From Akkermansia muciniphila (GTDB lineage: Bacteria > Verrucomicrobiota > Verrucomicrobiia > Verrucomicrobiales > Akkermansiaceae), in contig NZ_PJKB01000001.1 in NCBI RefSeq assembly GCF_002884975.1, forward strand, positions 1,202,596 through 1,266,595: a stretch of 64,000 nt of DNA. The letters run 5' to 3'. Shown here in pieces: positions 27,197 to 37,047 of the stretch. The position numbers and the translations under genes were made by a program. Position 1 is the first letter of the stretch; each line of letters begins with the position of its first letter. The notes beneath the pieces were generated by a model. That model ran no database searches and was not told where the DNA came from. It was given only the letters and a program-made list of their open reading frames with translations.

Positions 27197-28329
27197 TCCA
27201 TCCCCTCCAGCAAATGTTCCACCTTCCGCACGGCTTTCCCGTAAACAAACGCATCTCCTCCCAGCGCGGCCCTTTCCCGCCAGACTTCGCAGGATTCCCT
27301 GCCGGACAAAAAGTCCTCCATGCCGCAAGCCAGCGCCTCTTCATGATTCTCCACGATGCGCCCGAACCTCCCCATGCCAAGCTGTTCCCGCACGCCGGAA
27401 CACTCCACGGCCAGCACGGGCACGCCCAGCATCAGCGCCTCCGTAACCACGGTGCTCATCCCCTCACTGCGGGAACTGCATACAAATAAATCAGCCGAGG
27501 CCATCCATGGGTAGGGATTTCCCAGGAAACCGGGCATCAGCACGGAATCCGCCACTCCCAGGGCGGCAGCCCGGCCTTCCAGTTCCCGCCTCCGGCTCCC
27601 TTCTCCCAGGATCACCAGTTCCGCCTGCCATCCCCGCTCCTTCAAGCGGGCCAGCGCGGCAATCAGACGGTCAAAGCCCTTCTGATCTTCCAGACGCCCC
27701 ACGGAAATAAAGCGGAAATGCTTCTTCTCCGGCACTTCTTCCGCGGAAGAGGCGGCTCCGGAACGCACGGCGTCCCCGTCCACCGGATTGTGCAGGACCA
27801 CAGACCCGGCATGCGCCCCAAAGCGCCGCTCAAACGCCTCCCGGACAGTTTGCGACACATGCACCACGGTTTGAAAACGGGCATACGCCTTCTTTTCCTC
27901 CTCCAGCGACCGGAACACCAGCCCCTGCGTCCAGGGCCGCGCTTCCAGGTCCACATGAACCCAGGCGATTTTCCGGGAATTTCCCTCCGGAGCGGCCGCC
28001 AGAAGGCGCGTAGGCAGCCCTTCCGTGAAAGCCACCTCCACATCGTAATCTCCGGCTATGTTCCATTTATAAATCCAGGCCGCCGGAAGAAAGCGGTACA
28101 CCAGCGCGTACCTGATCCGGTAAAGCAATCCCCGTCCGCCCACAATGGTGCGGTAACGCGCATACTTCCTCACTTCCTCCCGGTACGGACCGCAGTCCAC
28201 CACCGTGCACACCGTCACGTCAAACCGGTCCCGGTCCAGGCCGCGCACCAGTCCGGAGAGAATTTTCTCCGCCCCTCCCCCGGCCAGGGATTCCACGAGA
28301 AACAGGACTTTTAAACGGGCGCGCGGCAT
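27193..28329 (-). CDS. Glycosyltransferase family 4
   Basis: The 378-residue GT-B enzyme has LFLVESLAGGGAEKILSGLV, YDVEVAFTEGLPTRLLA, KIAWVHVDLEARPW, FISVGRLEDQKGFDRLIAAL and CSSRSEGMSTVVTEALMLG. It is a tandem paralog of the next gene (26048-27196). Duplicated GT4 genes often act one after the other on similar acceptors. The gene starts 10 bases after the wzc-like gene ends. Confidence 0.9.
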   Translation of the reverse strand: MPRARLKVLFLVESLAGGGAEKILSGLVRGLDRDRFDVTVCTVVDCGPYREEVRKYARYRTIVGGRGLLYRIRYALVYRFLPAAWIYKWNIAGDYDVEVAFTEGLPTRLLAAAPEGNSRKIAWVHVDLEARPWTQGLVFRSLEEEKKAYARFQTVVHVSQTVREAFERRFGAHAGSVVLHNPVDGDAVRSGAASSAEEVPEKKHFRFISVGRLEDQKGFDRLIAALARLKERGWQAELVILGEGSRRRELEGRAAALGVADSVLMPGFLGNPYPWMASADLFVCSSRSEGMSTVVTEALMLGVPVLAVECSGVREQLGMGRFGRIVENHEEALACGMEDFLSGRESCEVWRERAALGGDAFVYGKAVRKVEHLLEGME

Positions 28330-28339
28330 GAACGGTCTT

Positions 28340-30733
28340 CTAAAGAGAATTATTTTCCCCGCATGGGGAGGAAGTATCCAGGCTCCTGTACACGGCAGCC
28401 TTCCGGGAAGAACGGCCCTGGGGCTCCACGTCGCACAGGACGATGCCCATGCGCTTCAGCTCCCCGTTTTTCCATATCTTCTGGAGTCCGGCCAGATCAC
28501 GCTTCTTCACGCAGCCGGCCCGCATGACGTACAGCGTGGCGTCAGCCAGCCGGGCCACAATGCGGGCATCCGCCAGGGAGGAATAGGGGACGCAGTCCAT
28601 GAAAATGAAATCATACTGTTCCTTCAATTCCTCCATCAGCTTCCGGATGCGGTCATGCAGCAGCAGCCGGGAGGGATGGTCCGGCAGGGTTCCGGCAAAC
28701 AGATAGTCCAGATGGTCGGAAACGGAGGACTTTTCCACCAGGGAACGCCAGCCGCCTTCCCCCGCCTGTTCCAGATCGCCGATGCCCGGCTTCCCGGCCC
28801 CGCCCAGCAGGGAGCTGAGCGTGCCCTTCCTTAAATCCATATCCATCAGCAGCACCTTCTTTCCAGCCACGGCAAGAGACACGGCCAGATTTACGGAGAG
28901 GTAGGTTTTCCCTTCCCCGGAACAGGAGGAGGTAACCAGGACGCTGAGGGGCTCTCCACCGTTCTCGTCGGAAAGGGAGACCATGCGTTCCGCCAGCAGG
29001 GGGAAGCATTCGGACAATTCGGAAGGCTCTTCCAGGTTCACCACGATCTCCTGGTTTTTCAGCTTCCGCGGCTTGCGCGGCAGTTCCCCGTAAACGGGAA
29101 TGGAAGTCAGGGTTTCTATCTCCTTCCGGCGCTTCACGTTGGAATCCAGCACCGCCGCGATCACGCACAGGAGCACGGGAATAGCCATCCCCGCCAGAAA
29201 ACCCACCATCAGGATTTTGGCCACGTTCGGTTCCAGGGGCCCGTTCCCGCCGCGCACGGCGTCCACCATCCGGGCATTATCCTCCGTAGCGGCCAGGGCC
29301 AGGGAATTTTCCTCCCTCTTGTTCAGCAGGAAGACGTACAGGGATTCCCGGACGCGCTGCTCCCGTTCAATATGGTTGACGTCCCTTTCCCGGCTGGAAA
29401 CGGTCCTGATATGCTCCCGCGTCATTTCATGCTGGTCCTCCACGTTCTTCTTCTTGACCAGCAGGGACGTATAGTAATTATTCACGGAGCGCCTCAGCGC
29501 ATCCTTCAGGGAGTTCAAGTTGGCTTCCAGCTCGCGGACAATCGGGTTGTTGTCCCCGGCGTTCACCTTCAGGCTTGTTCTTTTCAGCAGGGTGTCATTA
29601 AAAACGCCTATCTGGTCCCGGATGCCCATGTCAGCTATCTTCGCATTGATCGGCACCAGCCTGGAATCATGCGCCGCCTCCTGCTCCAGATACTCCTTCA
29701 GGTATTCAATGGACTTGATCTCAAGCTCAAGCTCCCTCAGATCCTTCTTGTCATTGATGCTGTTCTCATATTCCTCCGTAAGGGCGGTGGACAGGTCCGT
29801 CAGTACATTGGTCTCCCTTTTCAGGTCCTCAATGGACAAGTCGTTCTTCTGCATTTCATCGCTGATGACGTCCAGGCGCTCCTCAATGAACTGGTTCGTT
29901 TTCATTCCGCGCCTGTTTTTCTCCTCCAGGGAGGCCTCATTGTAAAAATGGACGATGCTGTGCAGAATCTGCTCCGCCTTCACCGGATTATTGCAGCGCA
30001 TGGAAATATTAATCAGGTTGTTCTTTCCGCTCGCCTTTTTGACGGTCAGGCCGCCCGCCAGCCCCAGCGCCGCCTGCCTGACTGAAGTTTTTCTGACAAT
30101 CACGGGGACGTCCAGGCTGCCGTCATTAAACCGGGGCGTTTTCTTCACGATGAATGTCTGGGAGTCAAATTGAATCTCTTTGCCGAAGGTTCCGGTTTTT
30201 TCATCACGCCCGGAATCGTCCATATTTTTCTCCACCCGGAATTCCTCCCTGGACACAGGAACCACCTGGAACTTGGCGTCAGCCGCCGCCCCCTCCCGCG
30301 TGAACCGTACCGCAATGGGGGAATCCTGGTAGATCTCCACCTTGCGGAATTTGTTCTTCTTCCAGTAAGTAACGTCCAGTTTCAGGTTCCGGACCACGGT
30401 TTCCAGCAGGGAGTGGGAGGAAAGGAGGAAGATTTCATTGTCCAGATTGGTGGTGGCCGTATTCACTATCCCATTGGTGGAGGCCAGCACCGTGGCGGCC
30501 ACGGATTCCTTGGGGTAGTCCTCCTTCACGAGGATGGTGGTGGCCTTCCCGTAAACCTGGGGCTGCCTGGCCGCATACAGATAGGCCAGGGGCAGGCAGA
30601 TGGCCAGGGAGAGCACGCACCAGTACCAGTTCCGGACAATCCGGCCCATGATGGCCTTCGGGCTGGGGAGCAGGGATGGCGGCGCACTGCCGCCGCCGTC
30701 CAGGGGTTCCGTTTTTTGGGAGAGGGCTTTCAT
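28340..30733 (-). CDS. wzc: Wzc-like polysaccharide co-polymerase / BY-kinase
   Basis: Start at ATG 30733 (MKALSQKTEPLDGGG); 797 residues. The N-terminal Wzz domain begins with a membrane segment at about 36-54 (WYWCVLSLAICLPLAYLY), followed by a long periplasmic helical region. A second membrane segment (KILMVGFLAGMAIPVLL) precedes the cytoplasmic domain. There Walker A is SSCSGEGKTYLSVNLA (around residue 600), Walker A' is VLLMDMDLRKG, and Walker B is YDFIFMDCVPYSSL. Such proteins set chain length and, with Wza, form the export complex. The C-terminal tail has only one tyrosine (AVYRSL) instead of the Tyr cluster usual in BY-kinases. It follows the Wza gene by 4 bases. Confidence 0.93.
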   Translation of the reverse strand: MKALSQKTEPLDGGGSAPPSLLPSPKAIMGRIVRNWYWCVLSLAICLPLAYLYAARQPQVYGKATTILVKEDYPKESVAATVLASTNGIVNTATTNLDNEIFLLSSHSLLETVVRNLKLDVTYWKKNKFRKVEIYQDSPIAVRFTREGAAADAKFQVVPVSREEFRVEKNMDDSGRDEKTGTFGKEIQFDSQTFIVKKTPRFNDGSLDVPVIVRKTSVRQAALGLAGGLTVKKASGKNNLINISMRCNNPVKAEQILHSIVHFYNEASLEEKNRRGMKTNQFIEERLDVISDEMQKNDLSIEDLKRETNVLTDLSTALTEEYENSINDKKDLRELELEIKSIEYLKEYLEQEAAHDSRLVPINAKIADMGIRDQIGVFNDTLLKRTSLKVNAGDNNPIVRELEANLNSLKDALRRSVNNYYTSLLVKKKNVEDQHEMTREHIRTVSSRERDVNHIEREQRVRESLYVFLLNKREENSLALAATEDNARMVDAVRGGNGPLEPNVAKILMVGFLAGMAIPVLLCVIAAVLDSNVKRRKEIETLTSIPVYGELPRKPRKLKNQEIVVNLEEPSELSECFPLLAERMVSLSDENGGEPLSVLVTSSCSGEGKTYLSVNLAVSLAVAGKKVLLMDMDLRKGTLSSLLGGAGKPGIGDLEQAGEGGWRSLVEKSSVSDHLDYLFAGTLPDHPSRLLLHDRIRKLMEELKEQYDFIFMDCVPYSSLADARIVARLADATLYVMRAGCVKKRDLAGLQKIWKNGELKRMGIVLCDVEPQGRSSRKAAVYRSLDTSSPCGENNSL

Positions 30734-30737
30734 GGGA

Positions 30738-31523
30738 TTAAATGCAGAAGGCCAGAATGACCATGGCAATGGAGGTGCCGGAAATCAGGTAGGGATAAAT
30801 CTGGAGCTGCTCGCTGCGGGTATTCACCTTCCTGTCTGAAGGAGTGACGTAAATGACGTCATTCTGCTGGATGTAATAATAGGGGGAATGGAACAGGTCA
30901 CTGCTCCGCAGGTCCACCTTGGACGCGATGCGTTCTCCGTTCGCCTCACGGATGATGTAAATGTCACGGTTGCCGTCCATGTTCAGGTCCCCGGCCTTGC
31001 TCAGAGCCTCCAGCAGGGTCAGGCGCTCCCCCTTGATTTCATAGCTGCCCGGCTTGGACACTTCCCCAAGAACGGAGAATTTGAAATTCATCAGGCGCAC
31101 GCTGACTGCCGGGTCCTTGATATACCCTTCCTTGAGAATCTCATTTTCAATATCCGTCGCCAGCTGGATGCAGGTCTTGCCCGCAGCCTTGATTCTCCCC
31201 AGAACGGGGAACACGATGTCCCCGTCCGTATTCACGAAGTAGCCGCGCTCGTCATCACGGGGGCTGGAAACGCTGCCGCTGTCCTTGTTGAACATCTGCG
31301 CGAGCGTAGGATTCTTGCTGCTGACGGAAATGAACAGGCGGTCGTCCTTCTTGATGACGATCTTATACTCCTTCCCGATGGCCGCTTTCTGGTCCAGCAC
31401 CAGGTCCTGGACGTAGTTGACTTCTTCAGGCTTGACGCAGGCGGGAAGCGCGCCCAGCAGGAGGCCCGCTGCGAGCAGGCGGCTCCAGAGGACGGGATGA
31501 CGGAACAAATTAAGGTATTTCAT
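30738..31523 (-). CDS. wza: Wza-like outer-membrane polysaccharide export lipoprotein
   Basis: The 261-residue protein has a lipoprotein signal, with hydrophobic LLAAGLLLGALPAC and the acylated cysteine near residue 29. The mature part has the poly-export domain (YKIVIKKDDRLFISVSSKNP) and an SLBB-like domain with FSVLGEVSKPGSYEIKGERL followed by LTLLEALSKAGD. The C terminus ends in a hydrophobic segment (YPYLISGTSIAMVILAFCI), as expected for the membrane-crossing helix of Wza. It would form the outer-membrane channel for polymer export and sits directly before the wzc gene. Confidence 0.93.
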   Translation of the reverse strand: MKYLNLFRHPVLWSRLLAAGLLLGALPACVKPEEVNYVQDLVLDQKAAIGKEYKIVIKKDDRLFISVSSKNPTLAQMFNKDSGSVSSPRDDERGYFVNTDGDIVFPVLGRIKAAGKTCIQLATDIENEILKEGYIKDPAVSVRLMNFKFSVLGEVSKPGSYEIKGERLTLLEALSKAGDLNMDGNRDIYIIREANGERIASKVDLRSSDLFHSPYYYIQQNDVIYVTPSDRKVNTRSEQLQIYPYLISGTSIAMVILAFCI

Positions 31524-31542
31524 TGGATGGATTGAGTAGGAG

Positions 31543-33537
31543 TTAGATGGAGAGGGGTTTCTTCAGGTCCAGATAGTCGTACTTCTGGTAAGGGGAGTTA
31601 TTGCTCTTGTATTCGGGTATTAATTGCTTCATGGCGCGGATGGTTTCCTCCAGGTTGTTGGATTCCGCATGGCGCACCAGTTCTTCAAAGGCTTCCTTCA
31701 GCTCGGACATGTCATATTTCCGGGTCTCGAAAATACGGATGCGCTGGTGCGGGGTCTCCAGCGTATGTTCATAGTCCGTCAGAAGTTCTTCATAGAGTTT
31801 CTCGCCGGGCCGCAGTCCGGTAAAGACAATGCGGATATCCTTCAGCGGGGAAAGCCCGGCCAGGCGGATCATCTTTTTGGCCAGCTCCACGATTTTGACC
31901 TGCTCTCCCATGTCAAAGACGAAAATCTCCCCGCCCTTCCCCATCGCGTTAGCCTGCAAAATCAAATGGCAGGCTTCCGGAATGGTCATGAAATAGCGGA
32001 TCATTTCAGGATGGGTGACGGTCACCGGGCCGCCCTTTTTGATTTGTTCCTTGAACAGCGGAATCACGGACCCGGCGCTCCCCAGCACATTGCCGAACCG
32101 CGTGGTAATAAACACGGTAGAGCCCTTCCCGTACTTCTGAGCCAGGTGTTCCCCCAGGCTCTGCACGTACATTTCAGCCAGGCGCTTGGTGGCCCCCATG
32201 ACGCTGGTTGGGTTCACCGCCTTGTCCGTGGAGACCATGACGAAGCGCTGCACCCCGTACTTGGCGGCCAGGGACGCCAGATGCATGACGCCCTTCACGT
32301 TATTGACCACGGCCGTACACGGGTTCTCCTCCATCAGAGGAACGTGCTTGTAGGCGGCGGCATGGAAAATCAACTCCGGACGGTACAGCTTCATGCTCTC
32401 CTCCAGCTGGCGGCGGTGGCAGACGTTCGTGATGGAAGTGGCAACGGAAACCCGGGGGTATAGCTTCTCCACCTCCTGGCGCACCAGCCACAGGGGCGTT
32501 TCCGCATGGTCCAGCAGCACGATCCGGCGCGGGGCAAACCGGCACAACTGCCTGACCAGCTCGCTGCCTATGGACCCCGCCGCGCCCGTCACCATCACCA
32601 CCTTGTCCCTGATGCCGCCGGAAATCTTTTCCGTATCAATGCTGATTTCCTCCCGCTCCATCAAATCCTCAATCTGCACTTCATCCACGGCAACGCCGGA
32701 ATACTCGTGAAACGACTGGAACAGGTCGTGGGAAACCATCAGCTCAATTCCCTTTTCCAGACAGACGTCCGCCAATTTCTTTTCTCCCAGAATTTCGCCC
32801 TTTCCCACAAAAATAACTCCTGAGGCCTGAAACACATTCAAGGCCGTCTCCACCTCCGCGGCCTCCTTGATCAGCCGTATCGGAATCCCCCTGATTTCCT
32901 TGCCGTCCGCCTCAGGAGCGGAAGTCAGGATGCCCACCACTTCATATTCCTCACTTTTCAGGCTTCTGATGAGGGAGGCTTTCAGAAGGCAGGCGTCCAG
33001 CTTGCCCACCAGCGCGATTCTCTTGCGCCCGGTCGTCGTGATGGAAGAAACCGATTCGGTGGAATTGAGGTGTTCCAGCCATCTTCTTCCGCCGATGCAC
33101 GCCATGCGGCACCCAATCAGAACCAGGAAGGTGAAGACGAAATTAAAGATGGCGCAAACGACATGCCCCTTGTAATACGTAGGCCAGAGAACAATGTTGA
33201 AGAGGCACAGCAGTACGCTGGCCAGCAGAATGGCCGCCATCAGCTTCTGCAAGTCCTTCATGGTCGTGAACCGGACCAGGGTCTTGTAAACGCCGGACCG
33301 CCAAAGCATGATGCCCGTGACGAAGAAATCGAAGAGAAGGGCCGCGCCTACGTGCTTGTCCACCCAGTCCCCCTTGTAGATCCATTCCCCGTAGTAGCAG
33401 GCCAGCATCGTGACCAGGGAGGAGAGCCCCAAATCCAGCAGGAAGATGAATTTCCCGCTGGCATTCAGCAGATAATGCCGGGCGTAATAGAGGAATTTTG
33501 AAATCGGGCTATGAGTCTCAGTCATAAAAACAAACAT
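31543..33537 (-). CDS. pglF: UDP-GlcNAc 4,6-dehydratase, PglF/WbpM/CapD type
   Basis: The 664-residue protein starts with four to five membrane helices (about 15-150). A Rossmann-like linker and the dehydratase domain follow, with the NAD site MVTGAAGSIGSELVRQL near residue 310. The active-site stretch VSTDKAVNPTSVMGATKR has Met-x3-Lys instead of the usual Tyr-x3-Lys, a mark of the membrane-bound PglF/WbpM/FlaA1 group. It converts UDP-GlcNAc to the 4-keto-6-deoxy sugar. With the next gene upstream (PglD-PglE fusion) it completes the route to a UDP-diacetylbacillosamine-type donor. Start ATG 33537 overlaps the previous stop by one base; ATG 33525 is an alternative. Confidence 0.92.
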   Translation of the reverse strand: MFVFMTETHSPISKFLYYARHYLLNASGKFIFLLDLGLSSLVTMLACYYGEWIYKGDWVDKHVGAALLFDFFVTGIMLWRSGVYKTLVRFTTMKDLQKLMAAILLASVLLCLFNIVLWPTYYKGHVVCAIFNFVFTFLVLIGCRMACIGGRRWLEHLNSTESVSSITTTGRKRIALVGKLDACLLKASLIRSLKSEEYEVVGILTSAPEADGKEIRGIPIRLIKEAAEVETALNVFQASGVIFVGKGEILGEKKLADVCLEKGIELMVSHDLFQSFHEYSGVAVDEVQIEDLMEREEISIDTEKISGGIRDKVVMVTGAAGSIGSELVRQLCRFAPRRIVLLDHAETPLWLVRQEVEKLYPRVSVATSITNVCHRRQLEESMKLYRPELIFHAAAYKHVPLMEENPCTAVVNNVKGVMHLASLAAKYGVQRFVMVSTDKAVNPTSVMGATKRLAEMYVQSLGEHLAQKYGKGSTVFITTRFGNVLGSAGSVIPLFKEQIKKGGPVTVTHPEMIRYFMTIPEACHLILQANAMGKGGEIFVFDMGEQVKIVELAKKMIRLAGLSPLKDIRIVFTGLRPGEKLYEELLTDYEHTLETPHQRIRIFETRKYDMSELKEAFEELVRHAESNNLEETIRAMKQLIPEYKSNNSPYQKYDYLDLKKPLSI

Positions 33538-35324
33538 TAAAGATTCAGCATGACGTCAATGACACGGTCCATATCTCTCCCGGTCAGGGAAGCGCCCGAA
33601 GGCAGGCACAGGCCCTGTTCAAACAGGCGGTCCGACACGCCTGACCCGTAAAACGGACAGGAACGGAATACGGGCTGCAAATGCATGGGCTTCCAGAGGG
33701 GGCGGCTTTCCACGCCGGCTTTCTGGAGCTCCAGCCTCAGCGTTTCCCGGTCAAACCGTGCCTCTTCCGGATTGATCTGCACGCAGGTCAGCCAGTGGTT
33801 GGAATGGTAGCGGGCGTCCGGATTTTCCAGCAGGGACAGCCCCGGCACGCCGGAAAGGCGGCGGCGGTATTCCTCATGAATGCCGCGCCTTTTTTCCAGA
33901 AAGGCAGGCAGGGAGAGCATCTGTCCGCGGCCTATGCCCGCGCACACGTTGCTGAGGCGGTAATTGTAGCCAATATGCGTATGTTCATAATGCGGCGCCT
34001 GGTCCCTGGCCTGGGTGGCGTAAAATTTGACCCTGTTCCGGGATTCCTCATCCGGGCAGCACAGCGCGCCGCCTCCGGAGGTAGTGATGATCTTGTTCCC
34101 GTTAAAGGAAAACGCGCCGTAAGTCCCGAACACCCCGCACTTGCGCCCCCGGTACTCGGAACCGAGCGCTTCCGCGGCGTCTTCCAGCACGGGAATGCCG
34201 TATTTCCCGGCAATTTCCATGATCTCCTCCATGCGGGCGGGCATTCCGTACAGGTCCACCGGAATGATGGCCCGGGGAGTGCGCCCCGTCTGCCTGATGC
34301 GGTCCCTGATAGCTTCCTCCAGCAGTTCCGGGGACATGTTCCACGTGCTTTCCTCACTGTCCACAAACACGGGGGAAGCCCCCTGGTAAATGATGGGATT
34401 GGCGGAGGCAGCAAACGTCATGGACTGGCAGAGGACTTCATCCCCCGGCCCCACTCCCAGCATCACCAGCCCCAGATGAAGGGCGGAAGTGCCGGACGCC
34501 AGGGCCACTACGTGGGTTTCCCCCAGGTAGTCCTCCAGCTCCCGTTCAAAAGCGTCCACATTCGGGCCCACCGTAGTCACCCATTTTGATTCAAAAGCTT
34601 CACGCACGAACTTTTCTTCAGCCTCACCCGTGCTGGCCAGGGAAAGCCAGATGGCGGATTTCTTTTCCGGAGCCGGAGACGGCTTCTTCTTCAGCACCGC
34701 GGGACATCCCGCATACGTTCCGCCCTCCAGGGCGTCACGCACCAGCGTGGAGTTGGCGCCCAGAACCACGTTTTCCTTCACCGTACGGCACGGAAGCACC
34801 ACGGACGCAGCGCCCAGGAAATTGGCATTCCCCAGCGTCACGCCTCCGGACACCTTGCAGCCGTTGGCCACCACATTCCAGTTCCCCAGCGTCACGTCAT
34901 GGCCGATCAGGGAGCCGCAGCTGAACAGGTTGAAATCCCCCATGTCCACGTGGCAGCTGAAGATGTGGCCAAAGCTGATGACGTTCCCCTTCCCCATGGC
35001 TACCCGGTCACGGTCGTAGAATTTCACGTCCGGGGCGATGATGTTGGGAAAATCCAGCAGCGGATTATCCAGCAGGCCGGAAATGCGTTCCAGGGCCCGG
35101 GGGGAAGCAATGGCGATCACGACGGAAAGGGGCTCCTTCCAGGCGTTCAGCTCTTCCACTGCGCCCAGCACGCGCCCGTACTCGTTTTCCGTTCCGGCGG
35201 GAACTCCGTCATCAAAGAAGCCGATCAAATTCCAGGAGGGGGACTCCCCGTTGATTGCCCTGAGGCAGCAGGCCGTTTCCCTGCCGAAGCCCCCGGCGCC
35301 TATAATCGCTATATTTTTCTTCAT
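33537..35324 (-). CDS. Fused PglD-type acetyltransferase and PglE-type aminotransferase
   Basis: The 595-residue protein joins two enzymes. Residues 1 to about 215 are a PglD/NeuD-type acyltransferase: a Rossmann start [17 protein letters not shown], then left-handed beta-helix hexapeptides with the catalytic-histidine region [15 protein letters not shown]. From about residue 225 there is a DegT/DnrJ/EryC1 PLP aminotransferase with [26 protein letters not shown] and [14 protein letters not shown], whose Lys would bind PLP. The aminotransferase would act on the keto sugar from PglF, and the acetyltransferase would then N-acetylate the new amine. In Campylobacter these are separate proteins. 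The gene overlaps the pglC-like gene by 4 bases. Confidence 0.9.
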   Translation of the reverse strand: MKKNIAIIGAGGFGRETACCLRAINGESPSWNLIGFFDDGVPAGTENEYGRVLGAVEELNAWKEPLSVVIAIASPRALERISGLLDNPLLDFPNIIAPDVKFYDRDRVAMGKGNVISFGHIFSCHVDMGDFNLFSCGSLIGHDVTLGNWNVVANGCKVSGGVTLGNANFLGAASVVLPCRTVKENVVLGANSTLVRDALEGGTYAGCPAVLKKKPSPAPEKKSAIWLSLASTGEAEEKFVREAFESKWVTTVGPNVDAFERELEDYLGETHVVALASGTSALHLGLVMLGVGPGDEVLCQSMTFAASANPIIYQGASPVFVDSEESTWNMSPELLEEAIRDRIRQTGRTPRAIIPVDLYGMPARMEEIMEIAGKYGIPVLEDAAEALGSEYRGRKCGVFGTYGAFSFNGNKIITTSGGGALCCPDEESRNRVKFYATQARDQAPHYEHTHIGYNYRLSNVCAGIGRGQMLSLPAFLEKRRGIHEEYRRRLSGVPGLSLLENPDARYHSNHWLTCVQINPEEARFDRETLRLELQKAGVESRPLWKPMHLQPVFRSCPFYGSGVSDRLFEQGLCLPSGASLTGRDMDRVIDVMLNL

Positions 35325-35932
35325 TTTCCGGAACCTGTGAATTTTTCCATGGTGGCGCTGCCCTCAGCGCTGATTCCCTGGCGTTGAACAACCTTCACCA
35401 GCGTTAAAAAGATGATGCGGGCATCCAGCAGAAAGCCCAGGTGGTCCACATACCAGACATCCAGTTCAAACTTGCGTTCCCAACTGATGGAGTTGCGCCC
35501 GTTCACCTGGGCCCAGCCCGTGATGCCGGGCCTCACGTCATGGCGGCGCGCCTGTTCCGCCGTGTACAGGGGCAGATATTCCGGCAGCAGGGGCCGGGGG
35601 CCGATGAAGCTCATCTGCCCCGCCAGAACATTGAACAACTGGGGCAGTTCATCCAGGGACAGGGAGCGCACCAGCCGCCCTGCGCGCGTCAGGCGCCGTT
35701 CGTCCGGCAGCAGTTCCCCGCGGGCATCCCTTTCATCCGTCATCGTCTTGAATTTGACGATCCGGAACAGCTTGCCGTGGCGACCGGGCCGCGTTTGACG
35801 GAAAAACGGCGTGCCGCGGTTCGCCAGGGCCAGAAGCGCCATCAGCGCAAGAAAGGGAACCAGCAAAACCGCCAGAACGGCCAGGGCGATGAAAAAATCC
35901 ACCACCCTCTTAATGCAATTTCCGTAAATCAT
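35321..35932 (-). CDS. pglC: PglC-type undecaprenyl-phosphate sugar phosphotransferase
   Basis: Start at ATG 35932 ([20 protein letters not shown]) makes an ATGA overlap with the GT4 stop. The 203-residue protein has one N-terminal membrane or reentrant helix and the polyprenyl-phosphate transferase core: [32 protein letters not shown] with the catalytic Asp-Glu pair, FIGPRPLL and [14 protein letters not shown]. The C-terminal [10 protein letters not shown] is typical of the small PglC subgroup that transfers phospho-diacetylbacillosamine. It would begin assembly of the repeat unit at the inner membrane. Confidence 0.93.
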   Translation of the reverse strand: MIYGNCIKRVVDFFIALAVLAVLLVPFLALMALLALANRGTPFFRQTRPGRHGKLFRIVKFKTMTDERDARGELLPDERRLTRAGRLVRSLSLDELPQLFNVLAGQMSFIGPRPLLPEYLPLYTAEQARRHDVRPGITGWAQVNGRNSISWERKFELDVWYVDHLGFLLDARIIFLTLVKVVQRQGISAEGSATMEKFTGSGK

Positions 35933-37047
35933 GCCGATACCCTCCCGTAAAAATTGAGCAGCGCTTCCCACACGATCCGGCAGGTAAACCTGCCTTCCAC
36001 CTGCCGGGCCGCTTCCGCGCCCATCTTCCTGCGCCGTTCCGGATCATCCCTGAGGGAGGCCATGGCGCAGCGCAGCGCCTCTTCATCCCGGGCCGGGACC
36101 AGCAGGCCGTTCACGCCGTCCTTCACAATCTCATTACACCCGCATATGTCCGTGGCGATGACGGGCAGCTCCATGGCTCCAGCCTGCAGCAGTGAATTGG
36201 GGAATCCCTCCCGGTAGCTGGGCAGCACAAACACGTCCGCGGCTTCCAGCCAGGGGCGGATGTCCTCCTGGAAACCGGGGCGGAACACTCCGGGCACCTC
36301 CAGTTCTTTTCCGGCGTAATCCTCCGTCCAGCCCACGAGCGCCAGAAAAACGGGCGCCCCCGTCCCCTCCGCGCGCAGGGCGGCAAATGCGGCAAGCAAC
36401 TCGCGGATTCCCTTGTCTTCCGTAATCCTCCCCACAAAAACGTACAGCACGGCGTCCTCCGGCAATTCCAGGCGCGCCCTCACTTCCTCCCGGCAGCCGG
36501 AACAGCGGAAATAGTCCGTGTCTATGCCGTTGATATTGCCATGGGCCAGGATTTCCAGCGGCTTGCCCGTCACTTTCTCCTCCATCAGGAGCTTTTTGAC
36601 GCCCTCCCCCTCCGGAATAACATGTGTGGCAAACAGGCAGATCAGGCGGTCCATCTGCTTCAGCAGGCATTTGAAGGCACCCTTCCGGTACGGGAATATC
36701 AGGCCGGTGAAAGTATGGACCCGGACTGGAACACGGGCAAAAGCCGCCGCCGTCATGCTCAGCAGCCCGGCCTTGGGCGTAAGGGAGTGTACCCCCCACG
36801 GGCGTTCCCTGCGGAACAGCAGGAACAGGCGCCACAGGCTCTTCAAATCCTTCCACAGGGAAATGGACCGTTCTATCTCAAGCTCCACGGTAGGCACGCC
36901 CTCACGGCGGCGGATGCGTTCATGCTCCTCACCGGGGGAAGCCACGGCGAGAACGTCAAAGAAACCGTTCAGGTAATTCAACTGCCCCTTGAGCAGCAGG
37001 TCCAGGGAGATGGAGGCCGCCGCAACCCTGATGATCTTCTTTTTCAT
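35929..37047 (-). CDS. Glycosyltransferase family 4 (likely second-sugar transferase)
   Basis: The 372-residue GT-B enzyme has [29 protein letters not shown] and the GT4 region [20 protein letters not shown], with [19 protein letters not shown] opening the donor half. Enzymes with this HTFTG pattern are often next to pglC-type genes and add the second sugar, as PglA does; that assignment is inferred from position. It overlaps both the EpsG-like gene and the pglC gene by 4 bases. Confidence 0.87.
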   Translation of the reverse strand: MKKKIIRVAAASISLDLLLKGQLNYLNGFFDVLAVASPGEEHERIRRREGVPTVELEIERSISLWKDLKSLWRLFLLFRRERPWGVHSLTPKAGLLSMTAAAFARVPVRVHTFTGLIFPYRKGAFKCLLKQMDRLICLFATHVIPEGEGVKKLLMEEKVTGKPLEILAHGNINGIDTDYFRCSGCREEVRARLELPEDAVLYVFVGRITEDKGIRELLAAFAALRAEGTGAPVFLALVGWTEDYAGKELEVPGVFRPGFQEDIRPWLEAADVFVLPSYREGFPNSLLQAGAMELPVIATDICGCNEIVKDGVNGLLVPARDEEALRCAMASLRDDPERRRKMGAEAARQVEGRFTCRIVWEALLNFYGRVSA

